NCBI GenBank assembly: GCA_947458745.1 | Contig: CANGYQ010000007.1 | Coordinates: 141,339-205,338 of the forward strand | Direction: 5' to 3' | Source: Bryobacteraceae bacterium | GTDB taxonomy: Bacteria > Acidobacteriota > Terriglobia > Bryobacterales > Bryobacteraceae | Length of the DNA: 64,000 nt | Shown: positions 35,161-44,666 of the stretch, piece after piece | How positions within the stretch are numbered: position 1 is the stretch's first letter | Layout of the letters: every line of letters begins with the position of its first letter | Notes under the pieces: model-generated | What the model was told of the DNA's origin: nothing | What the model saw: the letters and a program-made list of their open reading frames with translations, nothing else | Database searches by the model: none | Position numbers and translations under genes: made by a program

Positions 35161-36355
35161 TTAGCCTTGGGCGTCGCGTACCTGCCCGCCCGCCAGGCCA
35201 GCCAAGTGGACCCGATGATTGCACTGCGGGCGGAATAGTTGTGAAAAGCCTGATGTCGTGAAGGCAGTGATAACCGCATAGGCCACCAGCAGCCCCAGTG
35301 CGCCACCGGCCAAGCCCAACAGCAGGCTTTCGAGCGATAGCTCCCGCGCAATGCGTCCCCAGCCCGCACCCAGTGCGGCGCGAATCGCAAGCTCATCCTG
35401 CCGCCCCTCGGCCCGCACCAGCAGCAGATTCGAGATGTTGGCACAGGTGATCAGCAGCACCAGACCCACGGTGGCCATCAGCAGCCACAACGTCTTGCCC
35501 GCGTCGCCCAGCAGATCCTGCTTCAAGCTCCGAAGATTGGGTCCCATGCGGGCATCTTCAAACATCTGGGTACTAAATCCCGGCGGCGGCGGAAACAGCT
35601 GCATCGACCGTTGCATCAGACGGGCCACTTCGGCATTGGCTTGCTCCAGCGTCACACCGGGCTTCAGCCGCGCGACGCCTTGATAACTGAAGTTCCCTAA
35701 CTGGACTTCGGCCCGATTGAAGCGCATCGGGAACAGCAGCGAGAACTTGCGGTCCATGAACTGAAATCCCTTGGGCAGCACACCCACCACCTCATAGGCG
35801 TCACCATCGGCTATGATGCGGCGGCCCAGAACGGCCGGGTCGCCACCAAAGCGGGACCGCCAGTAGCCATCGGTCAGCATCGCGGTGCGGACCCACTTGG
35901 GCTGGTCGTCCGCCTCAGTAAAGGCCCGCCCCAGCGCCGGCTGAACCTTCAAGGCAGGCAGCAACCGATGCGTGGCTGAAAGCGAGAGCACCTCTTCCGG
36001 CTCCGCCAACCCGGTGACGCTGTAGCTGCTCTCGCCCCACATCGCCAGATCCTCAAACACGCGCCCCCTCTTCGCGATAGGTGAAGTAGAGCGAAGGCCC
36101 CATGTTCAGCTCGGCGATGTTGACCCCGGGGGCCGTGTGCCAAAGCGCCACCAACTGCTCCGGCGGCGCATAGGGCAACGGCTTAAACAAGACGCCTTCG
36201 ACAATGCTGAAGATCGCCGTATTGGCCCCAATGCCGATGGCCAGCGTCAGCAGGGAAACGGCCGTAAACATCGGCGACCGCGCCAAGCGCCGCAGCGTGG
36301 GCAGTAAAGGACCAAGGATAGATCGCAAACGGGCCTCCGGGAGGGCCGCGCTCAA
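35161..36355 (-). pseudogene. Broken ABC transporter permease (ADOP/MacB type)
   Basis: The first part (36355 to 36053) has [39 protein letters not shown] and ends early at a TGA. A second frame resumes at [17 protein letters not shown] and runs to 35161 with MLTDGYWRSRFGGDPAVLGRRI, LITCANISNLLLVRAEGRQDELAIRAALGAGWGRI and a truncated end. The frames join perfectly if one G is removed from the G5 run at 36064-36068. ADOP permeases are about 800 residues; this totals about 400 and loses the second FtsX-like half after AYAVITAF. It is both frameshifted and 3'-truncated. Confidence 0.85.
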
Positions 36356-36446
36356 TGGGCCACCCGCTGCGACAAACTACGTTCCAGGAGGGGGAAGGTT
36401 CACTTATTCTCCACTTCCGCTGGAGCCAAATAAGGGGACCGCGTGG

Positions 36447-37865
36447 CTAGCGGATGCGGTAGACGGAGTAGACCGAATTGCGCCACACGGCTGTCTGGCC
36501 GGGCAGCTTCGCTTTCGACAGAACCAGATAGTCGATGCCCCGCTGGGCCATCAGCGGCACCCGGTCCGGAGTGAAGGCAGGCACCAGCATCTCATTCCAA
36601 CGTCGCCACCATTCGCGTGAATAGACCGGGAAGTAGTTCACCTGCCCGCCCGCTTTCCAATCGACATAGAGCGCCCGCAGCGCGCGAGCCCGAAAGACAC
36701 CCGGGGCCAAGCGGCGGCCCTCTTCCGGAAACAGGAACACGGCCTCGGAAGGGGTCGATTGGCGGGCCCATTGCGTCAGTTCGCGTAAGGCGGGCGTCTC
36801 GATCGGCGCGGGCAGCTTCTGGACGCAGGCCGGATAGAGCGCAATCGCCAACCAGACCACCCGCTCCCAACCGCGGGTACGGTACGCCGCGATGCCCGCC
36901 AGAATCACGCCGAACAAAATGCAGTAGAGCAACGCCCGCATCGGTTGCAGTTGCGGCATCAGCGCCCAGCGAAGTTTCTCCAGAAGCACGTAGGAGGCGG
37001 GAATCGTCAACACACCAATCGCCACCATCAGGCCCATCAGCCGCCGCAGTGGGAACTCCGGACCGATCCGCCACAGCGCCGTGAGACAAACCAGCAAGGC
37101 CACCGGATAGTGCCACGCATACTGGGCACCCCACGCCGAGACCCAGTTGTAGCTGGCCCGCATCATCTGCAGCTGCGCATGATCCTCCGCCAACCGGCTG
37201 AACAGATTCTGGTGCTCCTGGATCCCCACCTGTTGAGAGGCGAGCAGGACCAGCAACCCCCCGGCGGCCACCAGCGGCAGCCAGAGCTTCAGCCGTCGCG
37301 CAAACACCAGCGCGGCCAGCCAGAACGGCCACACCGCCGGCGCGTGATAGAGCACCGCCAGTCCGCCCATTGCGCCTGCCGCCAGCCAGCGCCCCTGCGC
37401 TGCCAGCCCCATGGAGAACAACAGTAGGCCAATGGCATAGCCGCGCGGCACCGGCTCATATTCAACGGCCAGCACAGCCGGCCCCATGATCGTCGCTCCG
37501 GCACCGGAGATCGCCGCCACCAACAGCGCCGCCCAATCGGGCAACTTTGCCGCCCGCGCCATCAGGAAGACTCCCAGCAGCCCCAGGGCGCGGAACAGCA
37601 ACTGCTGCCCGTGGAGAATCCACTCAAAATCAGCCCCAGTCAGCCGCTTCAAACCCAGCGAGACTTCGTCGTAGATGGTGAACGTCAGGTGAGCACCGGT
37701 GGTGAGCAAATCCTGAGCCAACGCCGCGGGATCGTAAAGGTGTTCAAAAACCGGGACGTAGATCTGCGTATCCGACTGCAGATACGTGTGCCCTGGTACG
37801 AAGAAGAATTGCAGCAGAGTGAGGGCGGCGATGGCCGCCGAAATCACCAGATAGCGCAGGGTCAT
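36447..37865 (-). CDS. Polytopic membrane protein (possible GT-C glycosyltransferase fold)
   Basis: A 472-residue protein with about eleven predicted membrane helices and a soluble C-terminal domain (from about residue 360). An early luminal loop (FFFVPGHTYLQSDTQIYVPVFEHLYDP) follows TM1 and contains acidic residues as in GT-C enzymes. The C-terminal part (ALRELTQWARQSTPSEAVFLFPEEG, GIDYLVLSKAKL) resembles the terminal domain of lipid-linked sugar transferases. The precise role is unknown. It starts 16 bases after the TPR gene stop and may be co-transcribed with it. Confidence 0.7.
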   Translation of the reverse strand: MTLRYLVISAAIAALTLLQFFFVPGHTYLQSDTQIYVPVFEHLYDPAALAQDLLTTGAHLTFTIYDEVSLGLKRLTGADFEWILHGQQLLFRALGLLGVFLMARAAKLPDWAALLVAAISGAGATIMGPAVLAVEYEPVPRGYAIGLLLFSMGLAAQGRWLAAGAMGGLAVLYHAPAVWPFWLAALVFARRLKLWLPLVAAGGLLVLLASQQVGIQEHQNLFSRLAEDHAQLQMMRASYNWVSAWGAQYAWHYPVALLVCLTALWRIGPEFPLRRLMGLMVAIGVLTIPASYVLLEKLRWALMPQLQPMRALLYCILFGVILAGIAAYRTRGWERVVWLAIALYPACVQKLPAPIETPALRELTQWARQSTPSEAVFLFPEEGRRLAPGVFRARALRALYVDWKAGGQVNYFPVYSREWWRRWNEMLVPAFTPDRVPLMAQRGIDYLVLSKAKLPGQTAVWRNSVYSVYRIR

Positions 37866-37881
37866 CCGGGAAGCGACGATT

Positions 37882-38559
37882 CTATTGGACGGGCGTCTTT
37901 TCCAACTGCTGCTTGGCCCACAGGCGGTGAGGGTTTAGCTCCAGCGAGCGTTGGAAGGCTTTGCGGGCGTCGGCATGACGGTTCAACTTACGCAACACCA
38001 CGCCCAACCACAGGTGGATTTCGGCCGACTTGGGATTCAGCTTGAGGGCCTTCTCTAGATCCGCCAGCGCCTTGTCCGCACCGCCGCCAAACTGGGCTGG
38101 CAGGTAATAGTTGCCAACGCCATGGCTCATCCAGGCTTCCGCCGACTTGGGGTCCAGTTCCAGTGCCTTGTTCACCGCTTCCAGCGCACACTTGCCGTAC
38201 TTGATGCCGGCCAGAACGTTCGCGGGAATCACTTGGCCGCACAGCGCTCCTAGGATGCGATGATACTCGGCTTTCTTGGGGTCCAGTTGCGCAGCGCGCT
38301 CGGCGGCCTTGATGCCGGATTCGGCGGCCCGCGCGGCCCCGTCCTTGTCCCGAAGCTCCAGCGCCACTTCCGAGAGATACGACTCCGCCACCGCCAGCGC
38401 ATATTGAGCACCGGCATCGTTGGAGCCCCGAGTGGCCGCCGCGGCCAGGGAGGGGATCAGTTTTTCAATCGCCGCCCGGTTCTGGGCGTCGCGAGCTTTT
38501 TCCAGGTCCCCAGACGCGGCCAGCGCGGTGGCGGCCAGAAGTGGCATGAAGACGCGCAT
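37882..38559 (-). CDS. Exported TPR protein
   Basis: A 225-residue protein starting MRVFMPLLAATALAASGDLEKA, a signal peptide; the open frame upstream overlaps the MFS gene and is not real. Four or more TPR units are visible, for example AQYALAVAESYLSEVALELRDKDGAARAAESGIKAAERAAQLDPKKAEYHRILG and AEIHLWLGVVLRKLNRHADARKAFQRSLELNPHRLWAKQQL. It looks like the periplasmic RMD-1/FIS1-like TPR group. The binding partner is unknown. Confidence 0.78.
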   Translation of the reverse strand: MRVFMPLLAATALAASGDLEKARDAQNRAAIEKLIPSLAAAATRGSNDAGAQYALAVAESYLSEVALELRDKDGAARAAESGIKAAERAAQLDPKKAEYHRILGALCGQVIPANVLAGIKYGKCALEAVNKALELDPKSAEAWMSHGVGNYYLPAQFGGGADKALADLEKALKLNPKSAEIHLWLGVVLRKLNRHADARKAFQRSLELNPHRLWAKQQLEKTPVQ

Positions 38560-38603
38560 CAGATTTTCCTCTTCATCTCTCTGTCTAGTGTAAACGCGCC
38601 GCT

Positions 38604-39821
38604 CTAAAGCGTCGCAACCTTGCGATGCCCCAGCAGGAACCACAGCCCGACGCAGACCAGCACCGCTCCGTTTAGCCCCAGGGCCACCGGAGCGGTCATA
38701 TAAGGAATCAACGACCCGGTCGCCAGCGAGCCCATCGGCATGCCACCACGGAAAGCCATATTGTAAATGCTCATCACTCGGCCGCGAATATTGTCCGGCG
38801 TGATCAACTGCACCAGCGAACTGATCAACGCAAAGCACATAATCAGCGCCGCCCCCGCCACAAATACCAAAGCCGCCGTCACCCAAAGGTTGGTGGAAAA
38901 CGAGAAGCCCAAAATGATCAAACCCAGCAGGGTCATGATCGTCAACGCCGCCCGGCCCTTCTTCGGCATCTGGCTCGTAGAGGCCACCAGCAGAGCTCCG
39001 CAAATCGAGCCCACGCCCGAAATACTCAGCAGCATCGAGAACGTATCAGAGTTGCCATGCAGCACTTCCTTGGTCACCACCGGGAGGAAGATCACCAGCG
39101 GAATCGACAGCATCGTCATCAGGAAAGCAATCACGATCAACGCCGTCATCGCGCTCTGCTGACGGACAAAGTTGAGACCGGACTTGATCCCTTCCAGAAT
39201 CGTGCCGCCACTGCTGGTTGGCGTGAAGCGCGGTTTCACAAACCACAAGGAAATGATAACGGCGATATAGGAAAAGCCGTTCAGCGTGAAACACCATTGC
39301 GCGCCCAGCGAATGCAGGGTAAGCCCCGCCAGTACCGGGCCGATCACCCGGGCCAGATTGAACTGGATGGAGTTCAACGCAATCGCGTTGGGAAGGTCTT
39401 CGCGCGCCACCAGCGAAGGCACCAGCGCCTGATACGCCGGTCCGCCAAACGCCTGCGCCACGCCCACAATGAACGACAGCGTCAGAATGTGCCAGATCAG
39501 CACCAGCTTGAACGCAAATAGCGCCGCCAGCGTAAAGGCGCACAGCAACTGGACAATTTGTGAACCGATCAGCAGCAGCCGGCGATCATAGCGATCTGCG
39601 ATGACGCCCCCCACCAGGGAGAGCAGGAAGATCGGGATCTGCCCCAGAAACGCATCCAGGCCCAAGTAGAACGGCGAGCCGGAGATCTCCAGCACCAGCC
39701 AGTTCTGCGCGGTCGACTGCATCAGCGTCCCTATGGAGGACGTGCACGCACCGGCCCACATCAGCAAGAACTCGCGAGACTCGAAGGCCTTAAAGGTGCG
39801 TTTGAACATCGAGAGAGTCAA
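38604..39821 (-). CDS. MFS transporter (EntS-like exporter family)
   Basis: A 405-residue protein with about twelve membrane helices. The start [50 protein letters not shown] and the loop motif [17 protein letters not shown] are typical of the EntS/DUF894 branch of the major facilitator superfamily. [31 protein letters not shown] supports this. Members export siderophores or drugs by proton antiport. No biosynthesis genes are nearby to indicate the substrate. Confidence 0.9.
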   Translation of the reverse strand: MTLSMFKRTFKAFESREFLLMWAGACTSSIGTLMQSTAQNWLVLEISGSPFYLGLDAFLGQIPIFLLSLVGGVIADRYDRRLLLIGSQIVQLLCAFTLAALFAFKLVLIWHILTLSFIVGVAQAFGGPAYQALVPSLVAREDLPNAIALNSIQFNLARVIGPVLAGLTLHSLGAQWCFTLNGFSYIAVIISLWFVKPRFTPTSSGGTILEGIKSGLNFVRQQSAMTALIVIAFLMTMLSIPLVIFLPVVTKEVLHGNSDTFSMLLSISGVGSICGALLVASTSQMPKKGRAALTIMTLLGLIILGFSFSTNLWVTAALVFVAGAALIMCFALISSLVQLITPDNIRGRVMSIYNMAFRGGMPMGSLATGSLIPYMTAPVALGLNGAVLVCVGLWFLLGHRKVATL

Positions 39822-39899
39822 AAAAGACAGGATCGGCAGCGGGCTTTTCTGGCAGCTCGATCAACGATGCTCCAGCCCGCTTGCAATCCTGGCCGCCAC

Positions 39900-40277
39900 C
39901 TAAGGCAGCGGCTTCTCCCGATGGATCAGGTGGCAGATATTGCCGTCGCAGTCCGTGAAGAACACGAGGCGATTGCCCTGGTTGGTGAACGGTTCACCCA
40001 GAAAGTTCACCTTCTGCCCCTGCAACTGCGCGTACGCCGCATCGAAGTCATCGGGAATGATAGCCAGATGGCGGATGCCCGCCGTCTTCATCTCATTCAC
40101 CGGGCGGTCGCCCCCGTCAGAGGGAATGATCTCCAGCATGGAACCGTTGGCGGCCTTCACAAAGAAGTTGCCGGCGTAGGTGAAGTTGATGTGGAAGCCC
40201 AGGTGGTCAACGTACCAGTGGGCCAGCTTTTCCGGGTCCGGAGAAGCGATGGCGGTGTGTTCAATTCCTTGAAACAT
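39900..40277 (-). CDS. VOC family (glyoxalase/dioxygenase-like) protein
   Basis: A 125-residue protein containing the paired beta-alpha-beta-beta-beta units of the vicinal oxygen chelate fold: [28 protein letters not shown] and [27 protein letters not shown], then [19 protein letters not shown]. Metal ligands would be the His near residue 7, the His near 70 and the Glu near the C-terminus. The substrate is unknown. It is flanked by unrelated genes. Confidence 0.88.
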   Translation of the reverse strand: MFQGIEHTAIASPDPEKLAHWYVDHLGFHINFTYAGNFFVKAANGSMLEIIPSDGGDRPVNEMKTAGIRHLAIIPDDFDAAYAQLQGQKVNFLGEPFTNQGNRLVFFTDCDGNICHLIHREKPLP

Positions 40278-40337
40278 GGGTCTAACCCGAGTGTAGCAGG
40301 GCCCCGGGCGAGTGGCCGTCGTGCTGACGGCAACTTT

Positions 40338-40799
40338 TTAAAAGACCGAAAAACAGAAGACCTGATTGCTGCCTTCCGGGCTGAGGCAATACTCGCCGAT
40401 GTCGCAAAACTCCTGCGCCTCCAGCTTGAACAGCCGCTCGCTCAGCTTCACCACACTGATGCGGATGGGGCGCAACGAGTTGCGTTTGACCACGCGCGGG
40501 ATCAGCACCTCACGGCGTCCGCCGCGGGCGTCGAACTTGTAGAGCGCGATGCGGTCCGGGTCGATCTTGTCGGCCTTCAACAGCATGATCGGCTCGGCCA
40601 GCGGAGTCTTCGCCTGGGCCGTCGCACCGCTCACCGCGTAGAGCGTGTCGTCCTTTTTCTTCTCTTCCGACGCCGTGCTGGAGTCCATTTCCACCAGCTT
40701 GTTGGCGTGGAGCAGATAAGGAACGTCCGCCTTGGGCGGAACCGGGCCCGTGTACTTGGCCGCCTGGGCCAGCAGCAGAATCGACAGTACGGCAGTCAT
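40338..40799 (-). CDS. Exported hypothetical protein
   Basis: A 153-residue protein with a short signal peptide ([18 protein letters not shown]). The mature part is mixed, with basic and beta-prone segments ([34 protein letters not shown]) and two Cys residues in [23 protein letters not shown] that may pair. I do not recognise a family. It is divergent from the isomerase gene, whose start is 43 bases away, so the two share a promoter region. Confidence 0.6.
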   Translation of the reverse strand: MTAVLSILLLAQAAKYTGPVPPKADVPYLLHANKLVEMDSSTASEEKKKDDTLYAVSGATAQAKTPLAEPIMLLKADKIDPDRIALYKFDARGGRREVLIPRVVKRNSLRPIRISVVKLSERLFKLEAQEFCDIGEYCLSPEGSNQVFCFSVF

Positions 40800-40841
40800 C
40801 AGCTACTAGAGTACCGCCAGCCGCCAGCCTACACTGGAGGT

Positions 40842-41327
40842 ATGACCAAACAGTACCCGGCCGCCCCGGCCATGTCGATCGATGTCAGCAAAAAGTACAC
40901 CGCGACCCTTGAATTGACCCGCGGCACCATCGTTTGCGAGCTCTTTGCCGAGGCTGCCCCGAACACCGTCAACAACTTTGTGTTCCTGGCCCAGGACGGC
41001 TTTTACGACGGCACCACCTTCCACCGCGTCATCGCGGACTTCATGATCCAGGGCGGCGACCCCACCGCCTCCGGCCGCGGCGGCCCGGGCTACAAGTTCG
41101 CCGACGAGTGCCGCCTGCCCGGCACCAAGAAGCATCAAGTCGGCTCACTGTCGATGGCCAATGCCGGCCCTGACACCAACGGCAGCCAGTTCTTCATCAC
41201 CCACATCGCCACCGATTGGCTGAACGGCAAGCACACCGTGTTCGGCCAGGTCACCGCCGGCCAGGATGTCGTCAACGCCACCCAGCAGGGCGACACGTTG
41301 AAGAAGGTCACGATCACTGAAGCCTAA
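40842..41327 (+). CDS. Cyclophilin-type peptidyl-prolyl cis-trans isomerase
   Basis: A 161-residue cytoplasmic protein. GGAGG at 40836-40840 precedes ATG 40842, which fixes the start. It shows the cyclophilin core with [27 protein letters not shown] (catalytic Arg in FHRVI), [34 protein letters not shown] and no signal peptide. It accelerates proline isomerisation during folding. Confidence 0.95.
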   Translation: MTKQYPAAPAMSIDVSKKYTATLELTRGTIVCELFAEAAPNTVNNFVFLAQDGFYDGTTFHRVIADFMIQGGDPTASGRGGPGYKFADECRLPGTKKHQVGSLSMANAGPDTNGSQFFITHIATDWLNGKHTVFGQVTAGQDVVNATQQGDTLKKVTITEA

Positions 41328-41336
41328 AGTGCAGTT

Positions 41337-41394
41337 GTGGCGCAGGCCGTCAGGTGGCGCAGGCTGTCAGCCTGCAGCGGGACTTCAGTCCCGC
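41337..41394. repeat. REP-like repeat: two tandem 17-mers and two hairpins
   Basis: A 17-base unit (gtggcgcaggcygtcag) occurs twice in tandem at 41337-41353 and 41354-41370. It is followed by two perfect inverted repeats: GCAGGCT-gtc-AGCCTGC (41359-41375) and GCGGGACT-tc-AGTCCCGC (41377-41394). Compact paired hairpins in an intergenic space resemble dispersed REP-type elements. No other copy is seen in this window. Confidence 0.6.
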
Positions 41395-41413
41395 CGCGCG
41401 GGAGCATCCGCCC

Positions 41414-42079
41414 ATGCCCACTGAGTCCGTACTGCGTCCCATGAGGGAAGCCGACATTCCGGCGGGGCTGGCCTTGTGCCGCGCCGCCGGGTGGAATCAG
41501 TTGGAGGCGGACTGGCGGCGCATTCTCCAACAGGGTGACGCAACGGTGGCCGAGCAAGATGGCATCGTCATCGGCAGCGTCGCCGTGCTGCATTACCCGC
41601 AATGGGATTGGGTGGCGATGCTGCTGGTCTCCCCGGACGCCCGAGGCCGAGGCGTGGGCACGCTGTTGCTCTCTCATGCTCTTTCGGCCAGCGGTCGAGT
41701 GGTCGGCCTGGACGCCACGCCCGAAGGCCGCCGCGTCTACTTGAAGCACGGCTTCGTCGACGACTTCGAAATTCGCCGCCTGGAAGGCATCACCCCCGGT
41801 GGCGCCACGGGTGAACTTCCGCCGATGCGCTCCGGGTACCTGGCCCAGCACATCGGCCCGGTGATCGCGCCCGATGACGAAACCGCCTGGACCATGCTCC
41901 GCTCCGTCCCCAGCGGCCAGCGCGTCTTCCTGGATGTCCCGGTGGTCCACACCGACTGGCTGGACTCGTTGCGTGGCATCGGCTTTCAAGAACGCCGCCG
42001 CCTTATCCGCATGTGGCGCCCCGCCCCGCCCGATGAGGCGGAGATCCCGCACGCGATTGAGGGTCCGGAGTTTGGGTGA
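41414..42079 (+). CDS. GNAT family N-acetyltransferase
   Basis: A 221-residue protein starting MPTESVLRPMREADIPAGLALCRAAGWNQLEADW. The acetyl-CoA-binding motif is MLLVSPDARGRGVGTLLLSHAL near residues 70-90. A second domain follows (GYLAQHIGPVIAPDDETAWTMLRSVPSGQRVFLDVP). The two-domain layout matches acetyltransferases with a C-terminal YdaP-like domain. The acceptor is unknown. Confidence 0.88.
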   Translation: MPTESVLRPMREADIPAGLALCRAAGWNQLEADWRRILQQGDATVAEQDGIVIGSVAVLHYPQWDWVAMLLVSPDARGRGVGTLLLSHALSASGRVVGLDATPEGRRVYLKHGFVDDFEIRRLEGITPGGATGELPPMRSGYLAQHIGPVIAPDDETAWTMLRSVPSGQRVFLDVPVVHTDWLDSLRGIGFQERRRLIRMWRPAPPDEAEIPHAIEGPEFG

Positions 42080-42109
42080 CCGTAGCGCTAGATAGGCGAG
42101 AATATTTAT

Positions 42110-42138
42110 TTGACATGTCAATCATTGTCAGGTAGTCT
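42110..42138 (+). promoter_or_regulatory. marR promoter with palindromic operator TTGACATGTCAA
   Basis: A perfect 12-base palindrome TTGACATGTCAA (42110-42121) contains a consensus -35 box. With TAGTCT (42133-42138) 17 bases downstream it forms a promoter whose expected start site is about 42145, exactly the GTG of the marR gene. A bound regulator would block the -35 box. A near copy occurs at 42625. Confidence 0.65.
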
Positions 42139-42144
42139 ATCTCC

Positions 42145-42606
42145 GTGGGCCTCCTCCAAGAGATCAAACAAACCAAACCGTTTGCCTCTCGCGAACAGGA
42201 GGCAGTTCTGGCCATCTTGAAGACCGCCGATGACTTGCGCCGCCGGATTGCGGGGCCGGTGGAGAGCCGGGGGTTGTCGCTGGAGCAGTACAACATCCTC
42301 CGGATCTTGCGTGGCGCGGGAACCGCCGGACTTCCGACGCTGGAAGTAGCCGCCCGCATGATTGAACGGACCCCCGCCATTACCCGGCTGATGGACAAGC
42401 TGGAACAAAAGGGTTTTGTCGACCGGGAACGCTGCCCCACGGACCGCCGCCAGGTCTTCTGCCGGATCACCCCGGCGGCGCTGGCGCTGTTGACCGAGAT
42501 GGATTCCGCCGTCATCGGCCTGGACAGCCAAACCATCCAGCTACCGGAAGTTGAGCTGGAGCAGTTGCTGAAAATTTTGCAGAACATTCGCGAATCGCTG
42601 ACGTAG
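42145..42606 (+). CDS. MarR family transcriptional regulator
   Basis: A 153-residue winged-helix protein. Dimerisation helices flank the DNA-binding core LSLEQYNILRILRGAGTAGLPTLEVAARMIERTPAITRLMDKLEQKGFVDRERCPTDRRQVFCRITPAALALL, which has the recognition helix (PAITRLMDKLEQKG) and the wing Arg. GTG 42145 has no ribosome site, and the predicted transcription start falls on it, so the mRNA may be leaderless. The palindromes before this gene and before the next gene suggest it regulates both. Confidence 0.92.
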   Translation: MGLLQEIKQTKPFASREQEAVLAILKTADDLRRRIAGPVESRGLSLEQYNILRILRGAGTAGLPTLEVAARMIERTPAITRLMDKLEQKGFVDRERCPTDRRQVFCRITPAALALLTEMDSAVIGLDSQTIQLPEVELEQLLKILQNIRESLT

Positions 42607-42624
42607 CCTTCGCGCATCAATTAG

Positions 42625-42654
42625 TTGACATGTTAAACATTGCCATGAAGGATA
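42625..42654 (+). promoter_or_regulatory. Second copy of the MarR operator/promoter, before the SnoaL-like gene
   Basis: TTGACATGTTAA (42625-42636) differs from the marR operator at one base and again contains a TTGACA -35 box. A weak -10 candidate (AGGATA, 42649-42654) follows at 18 bases. The spacing from the -35 box to the coding start is almost the same as before marR (36 against 35 bases). Confidence 0.55.
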
Positions 42655-42660
42655 AACAAA

Positions 42661-43017
42661 ATTAGCAATATCGCTGAACTGAATGCTGAACTGGACCGCA
42701 TGGTGCTGTCCGGCCAAGCCATGGAAGCCTTTGAGAAGTTCTACACCGAAGATCTGGTGATGCAGGAGAACACCGCGCCGCCCACCGTCGGCAAGGCGGC
42801 CAATCGGGAGCGGGAAATCGCCTTCTTCTCCTCGATCGAGCAGTTCCACGGCGCCCAGGTGCTGTCCACCGGCGCGGGCGACAACGTGTCGTTCACCGAA
42901 GTGGAAATGGAAGTCACCTTCAAGGGCGGCCCCCGCGTCACGATGACCCAGGTGGCCGTGCGCCGTTGGAAAGACGGACAGATCTACCACGAGCGTTTTT
43001 ACTACTCGAAGGGCTAA
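42661..43017 (+). CDS. SnoaL-like (NTF2 fold) protein with probable ATT start
   Basis: A 118-residue protein reading (M)SNIAELNAELDRMVLSGQAMEAFEKFYTEDLVMQENTAPP and later VTMTQVAVRRWKDGQIYHERFYYSKG, an NTF2/SnoaL-like fold. ATT 42661 sits where related proteins have Met, with AAGGA (42648-42652) eight bases upstream. The next canonical start, ATG 42700, would remove the first conserved helix. The alternative is a one-base indel in the AAAA run just before, which would restore a frame with ATG 42645. It lies behind a MarR operator copy. Confidence 0.8.
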   Translation: MSNIAELNAELDRMVLSGQAMEAFEKFYTEDLVMQENTAPPTVGKAANREREIAFFSSIEQFHGAQVLSTGAGDNVSFTEVEMEVTFKGGPRVTMTQVAVRRWKDGQIYHERFYYSKG

Positions 43018-43159
43018 CGACGTCTCGGAAGACCGCTTGCTGGCGCGCGCGGCTCTTTAGCATCAGTAGGTTACCGAGCCGTCACCGCCAGGGAGCGGAT
43101 TTTCTACCGCCCTGCTAACCTAATCACCCCAATCTACGTCTACAAATAGGAGATACCCG

Positions 43160-43738
43160 ATGAAGAAGCTACTCTTTTTCCCCCTCGCGGCCTTGGCCGC
43201 TCTCGGTCAGACCAGCTATGACATTGATGGTGCGCATTCAGCGGCCCAGTTTTCCGTCACCCACATGATGGTTTCCAAGGTCCGCGGTTCGCTGGGCCAA
43301 GTGTCCGGCACGGCGGTGTTTGACCCGAAGAACCTGGCCGCCAGCAAGGTGAACGCGACAGTGGACGTCGCCGCCATCAACACCGGCCAACCCAAGCGCG
43401 ACGGCCACCTGAAGAGCCCCGACTTTTTCGATGTGGAAAAGTTCCCCAAGCTGACCTTTGAAAGCACCAAGTGGTGGAAGGAAGGCGACAAAGTGAAGGT
43501 GGCCGGCAACCTGACCCTGCGCGGCGTCACCAAGCCCGTGGTGCTGGACGCGGAAATCTCCACGCCGCTGGCGGGCCCCAACGGCTCCAGCCGGATCGGT
43601 GCGCAGATCACGACCAAGATCAACCGCAAGGACTTCGGCGTCAACTGGAGCAAGTCAATGGACGGCGGCGGCGTGGTGGTGTCGGACGAAGTAGCCGTGA
43701 CCCTCGACATCGAGGCGACGTCGAAGGCCACCAAGTAA
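43160..43738 (+). CDS. YceI family periplasmic protein
   Basis: A 192-residue protein with signal peptide MKKLLFFPLAALAALGQ and AGGAG upstream. The mature protein (TSYDIDGAHSAAQFSVTHMMVSKVRGSLGQVSGTAVFD to GNLTLRGVTKPVVLDAEI) is the YceI lipocalin-like beta barrel that binds polyisoprenoids or other lipids. HSAAQFSVTHMMVSKVRG is diagnostic. A strong terminator follows, so the gene is probably monocistronic. Confidence 0.95.
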   Translation: MKKLLFFPLAALAALGQTSYDIDGAHSAAQFSVTHMMVSKVRGSLGQVSGTAVFDPKNLAASKVNATVDVAAINTGQPKRDGHLKSPDFFDVEKFPKLTFESTKWWKEGDKVKVAGNLTLRGVTKPVVLDAEISTPLAGPNGSSRIGAQITTKINRKDFGVNWSKSMDGGGVVVSDEVAVTLDIEATSKATK

Positions 43739-43767
43739 GCTCGCTACACCTCCAACGCAGTTACCGG

Positions 43768-43796
43768 AGCGCCGCCCCTTGAGCGGCGCTGTTTTG
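43768..43796 (+). terminator. Rho-independent terminator after yceI-like gene
   Basis: AGCGCCGC (43768-43775) pairs perfectly with GCGGCGCT (43783-43790) across a 7-base loop, followed by GTTTTGT. It lies 30 bases after the stop codon. Confidence 0.8.
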
Positions 43797-43828
43797 TCGT
43801 GGCTGGAAGATGCAATCAGGGCTGAGGG

Positions 43829-44605
43829 CTACCGCACCACACCCGTCATCGGGCTCGACGCCGAAGCGTACAGCCGCCGCGGCATCCGTCCGGCCTGATA
43901 GGCCAGCCTTCCGGCTTCCACTGCCAGACCCATGGCCCGCGCCATCGCTTCGGAATCCTCTGCTTCGGCCACCGCCGTGTTCAACAACACACCGTCGTAG
44001 CCCAGTTCCATGGCAATCGCCGCGTCTGACGCCGTGCCCACGCCCGCATCGACGATCAGCGGCACCGAAGTGATCAACTCCCGGATGATGCGCAGGTTGG
44101 CCGTATTCTGGATGCCCAGGCCGCTCCCAATGGGAGCGCCCATCGGCATCACCGCCGCCGCCCCGGCATCGATCAGCTTACGCGCCACGATCAGATCATC
44201 GGACGTATAGGGCAGAACAATAAAGCCTTCCTTGGCCAGCACGCGCGTGGCCTCGATGAGGCCTTCGTTGTCGGGGTAGAGCGTCTGCTGGTCGCCAATC
44301 ACTTCCAGCTTCACCCAGTCCGTATCCAGCGCCTCCCGCGCCAACCGCGCCGTGCGAATCGCCTCTTCAGCCGTATAGCAGGCGGCCGTATTGGGCAGGA
44401 TGAAGTACTTTGAGCGGTCAATGTAGTCGAGCAGCGACTCCTTCGACTTGTCATCAAGGTTCACGCGCCGCACGGCCACCGTCACCACTTCCGCGCCGCT
44501 GGCGGCATGGCAACGGGCCATTTCCGGAAAACTGCGGTACTTGCCGGTGCCAATCATCAGGCGGGACCGGAACTCGCGTCCGGCAATATTGAGCGGGCTA
44601 TGCAT
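43829..44605 (-). CDS. thiG: Thiazole synthase ThiG
   Basis: About 258 residues starting [26 protein letters not shown]; an upstream ATG at 44635 would add ten residues. The TIM barrel shows [29 protein letters not shown] (with the Schiff-base Lys), [16 protein letters not shown] and [28 protein letters not shown]. ThiG joins deoxyxylulose 5-phosphate, dehydroglycine and ThiS thiocarboxylate to make the thiamin thiazole. No thiS, thiO or thiE is adjacent, so the pathway genes are dispersed. Confidence 0.95.
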   Translation of the reverse strand: MHSPLNIAGREFRSRLMIGTGKYRSFPEMARCHAASGAEVVTVAVRRVNLDDKSKESLLDYIDRSKYFILPNTAACYTAEEAIRTARLAREALDTDWVKLEVIGDQQTLYPDNEGLIEATRVLAKEGFIVLPYTSDDLIVARKLIDAGAAAVMPMGAPIGSGLGIQNTANLRIIRELITSVPLIVDAGVGTASDAAIAMELGYDGVLLNTAVAEAEDSEAMARAMGLAVEAGRLAYQAGRMPRRLYASASSPMTGVVR

Positions 44606-44666
44606 AGCTTCATTGTAGGGTCTTGCCCGTTCCATCCGGCAACGCGAGCGCCGCTAGTGTGCTGGC

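Noticed and set aside
37882..39003. A 373-residue version of the TPR protein
   Set aside because: The N-terminal 148 residues overlap the MFS gene in another frame; the signal peptide at 38559 gives a proper start.
39867..40841. Long extension of the cyclophilin frame
   Set aside because: It is the antisense of the VOC and hypothetical genes; GGAGG and ATG at 40842 mark the true start.
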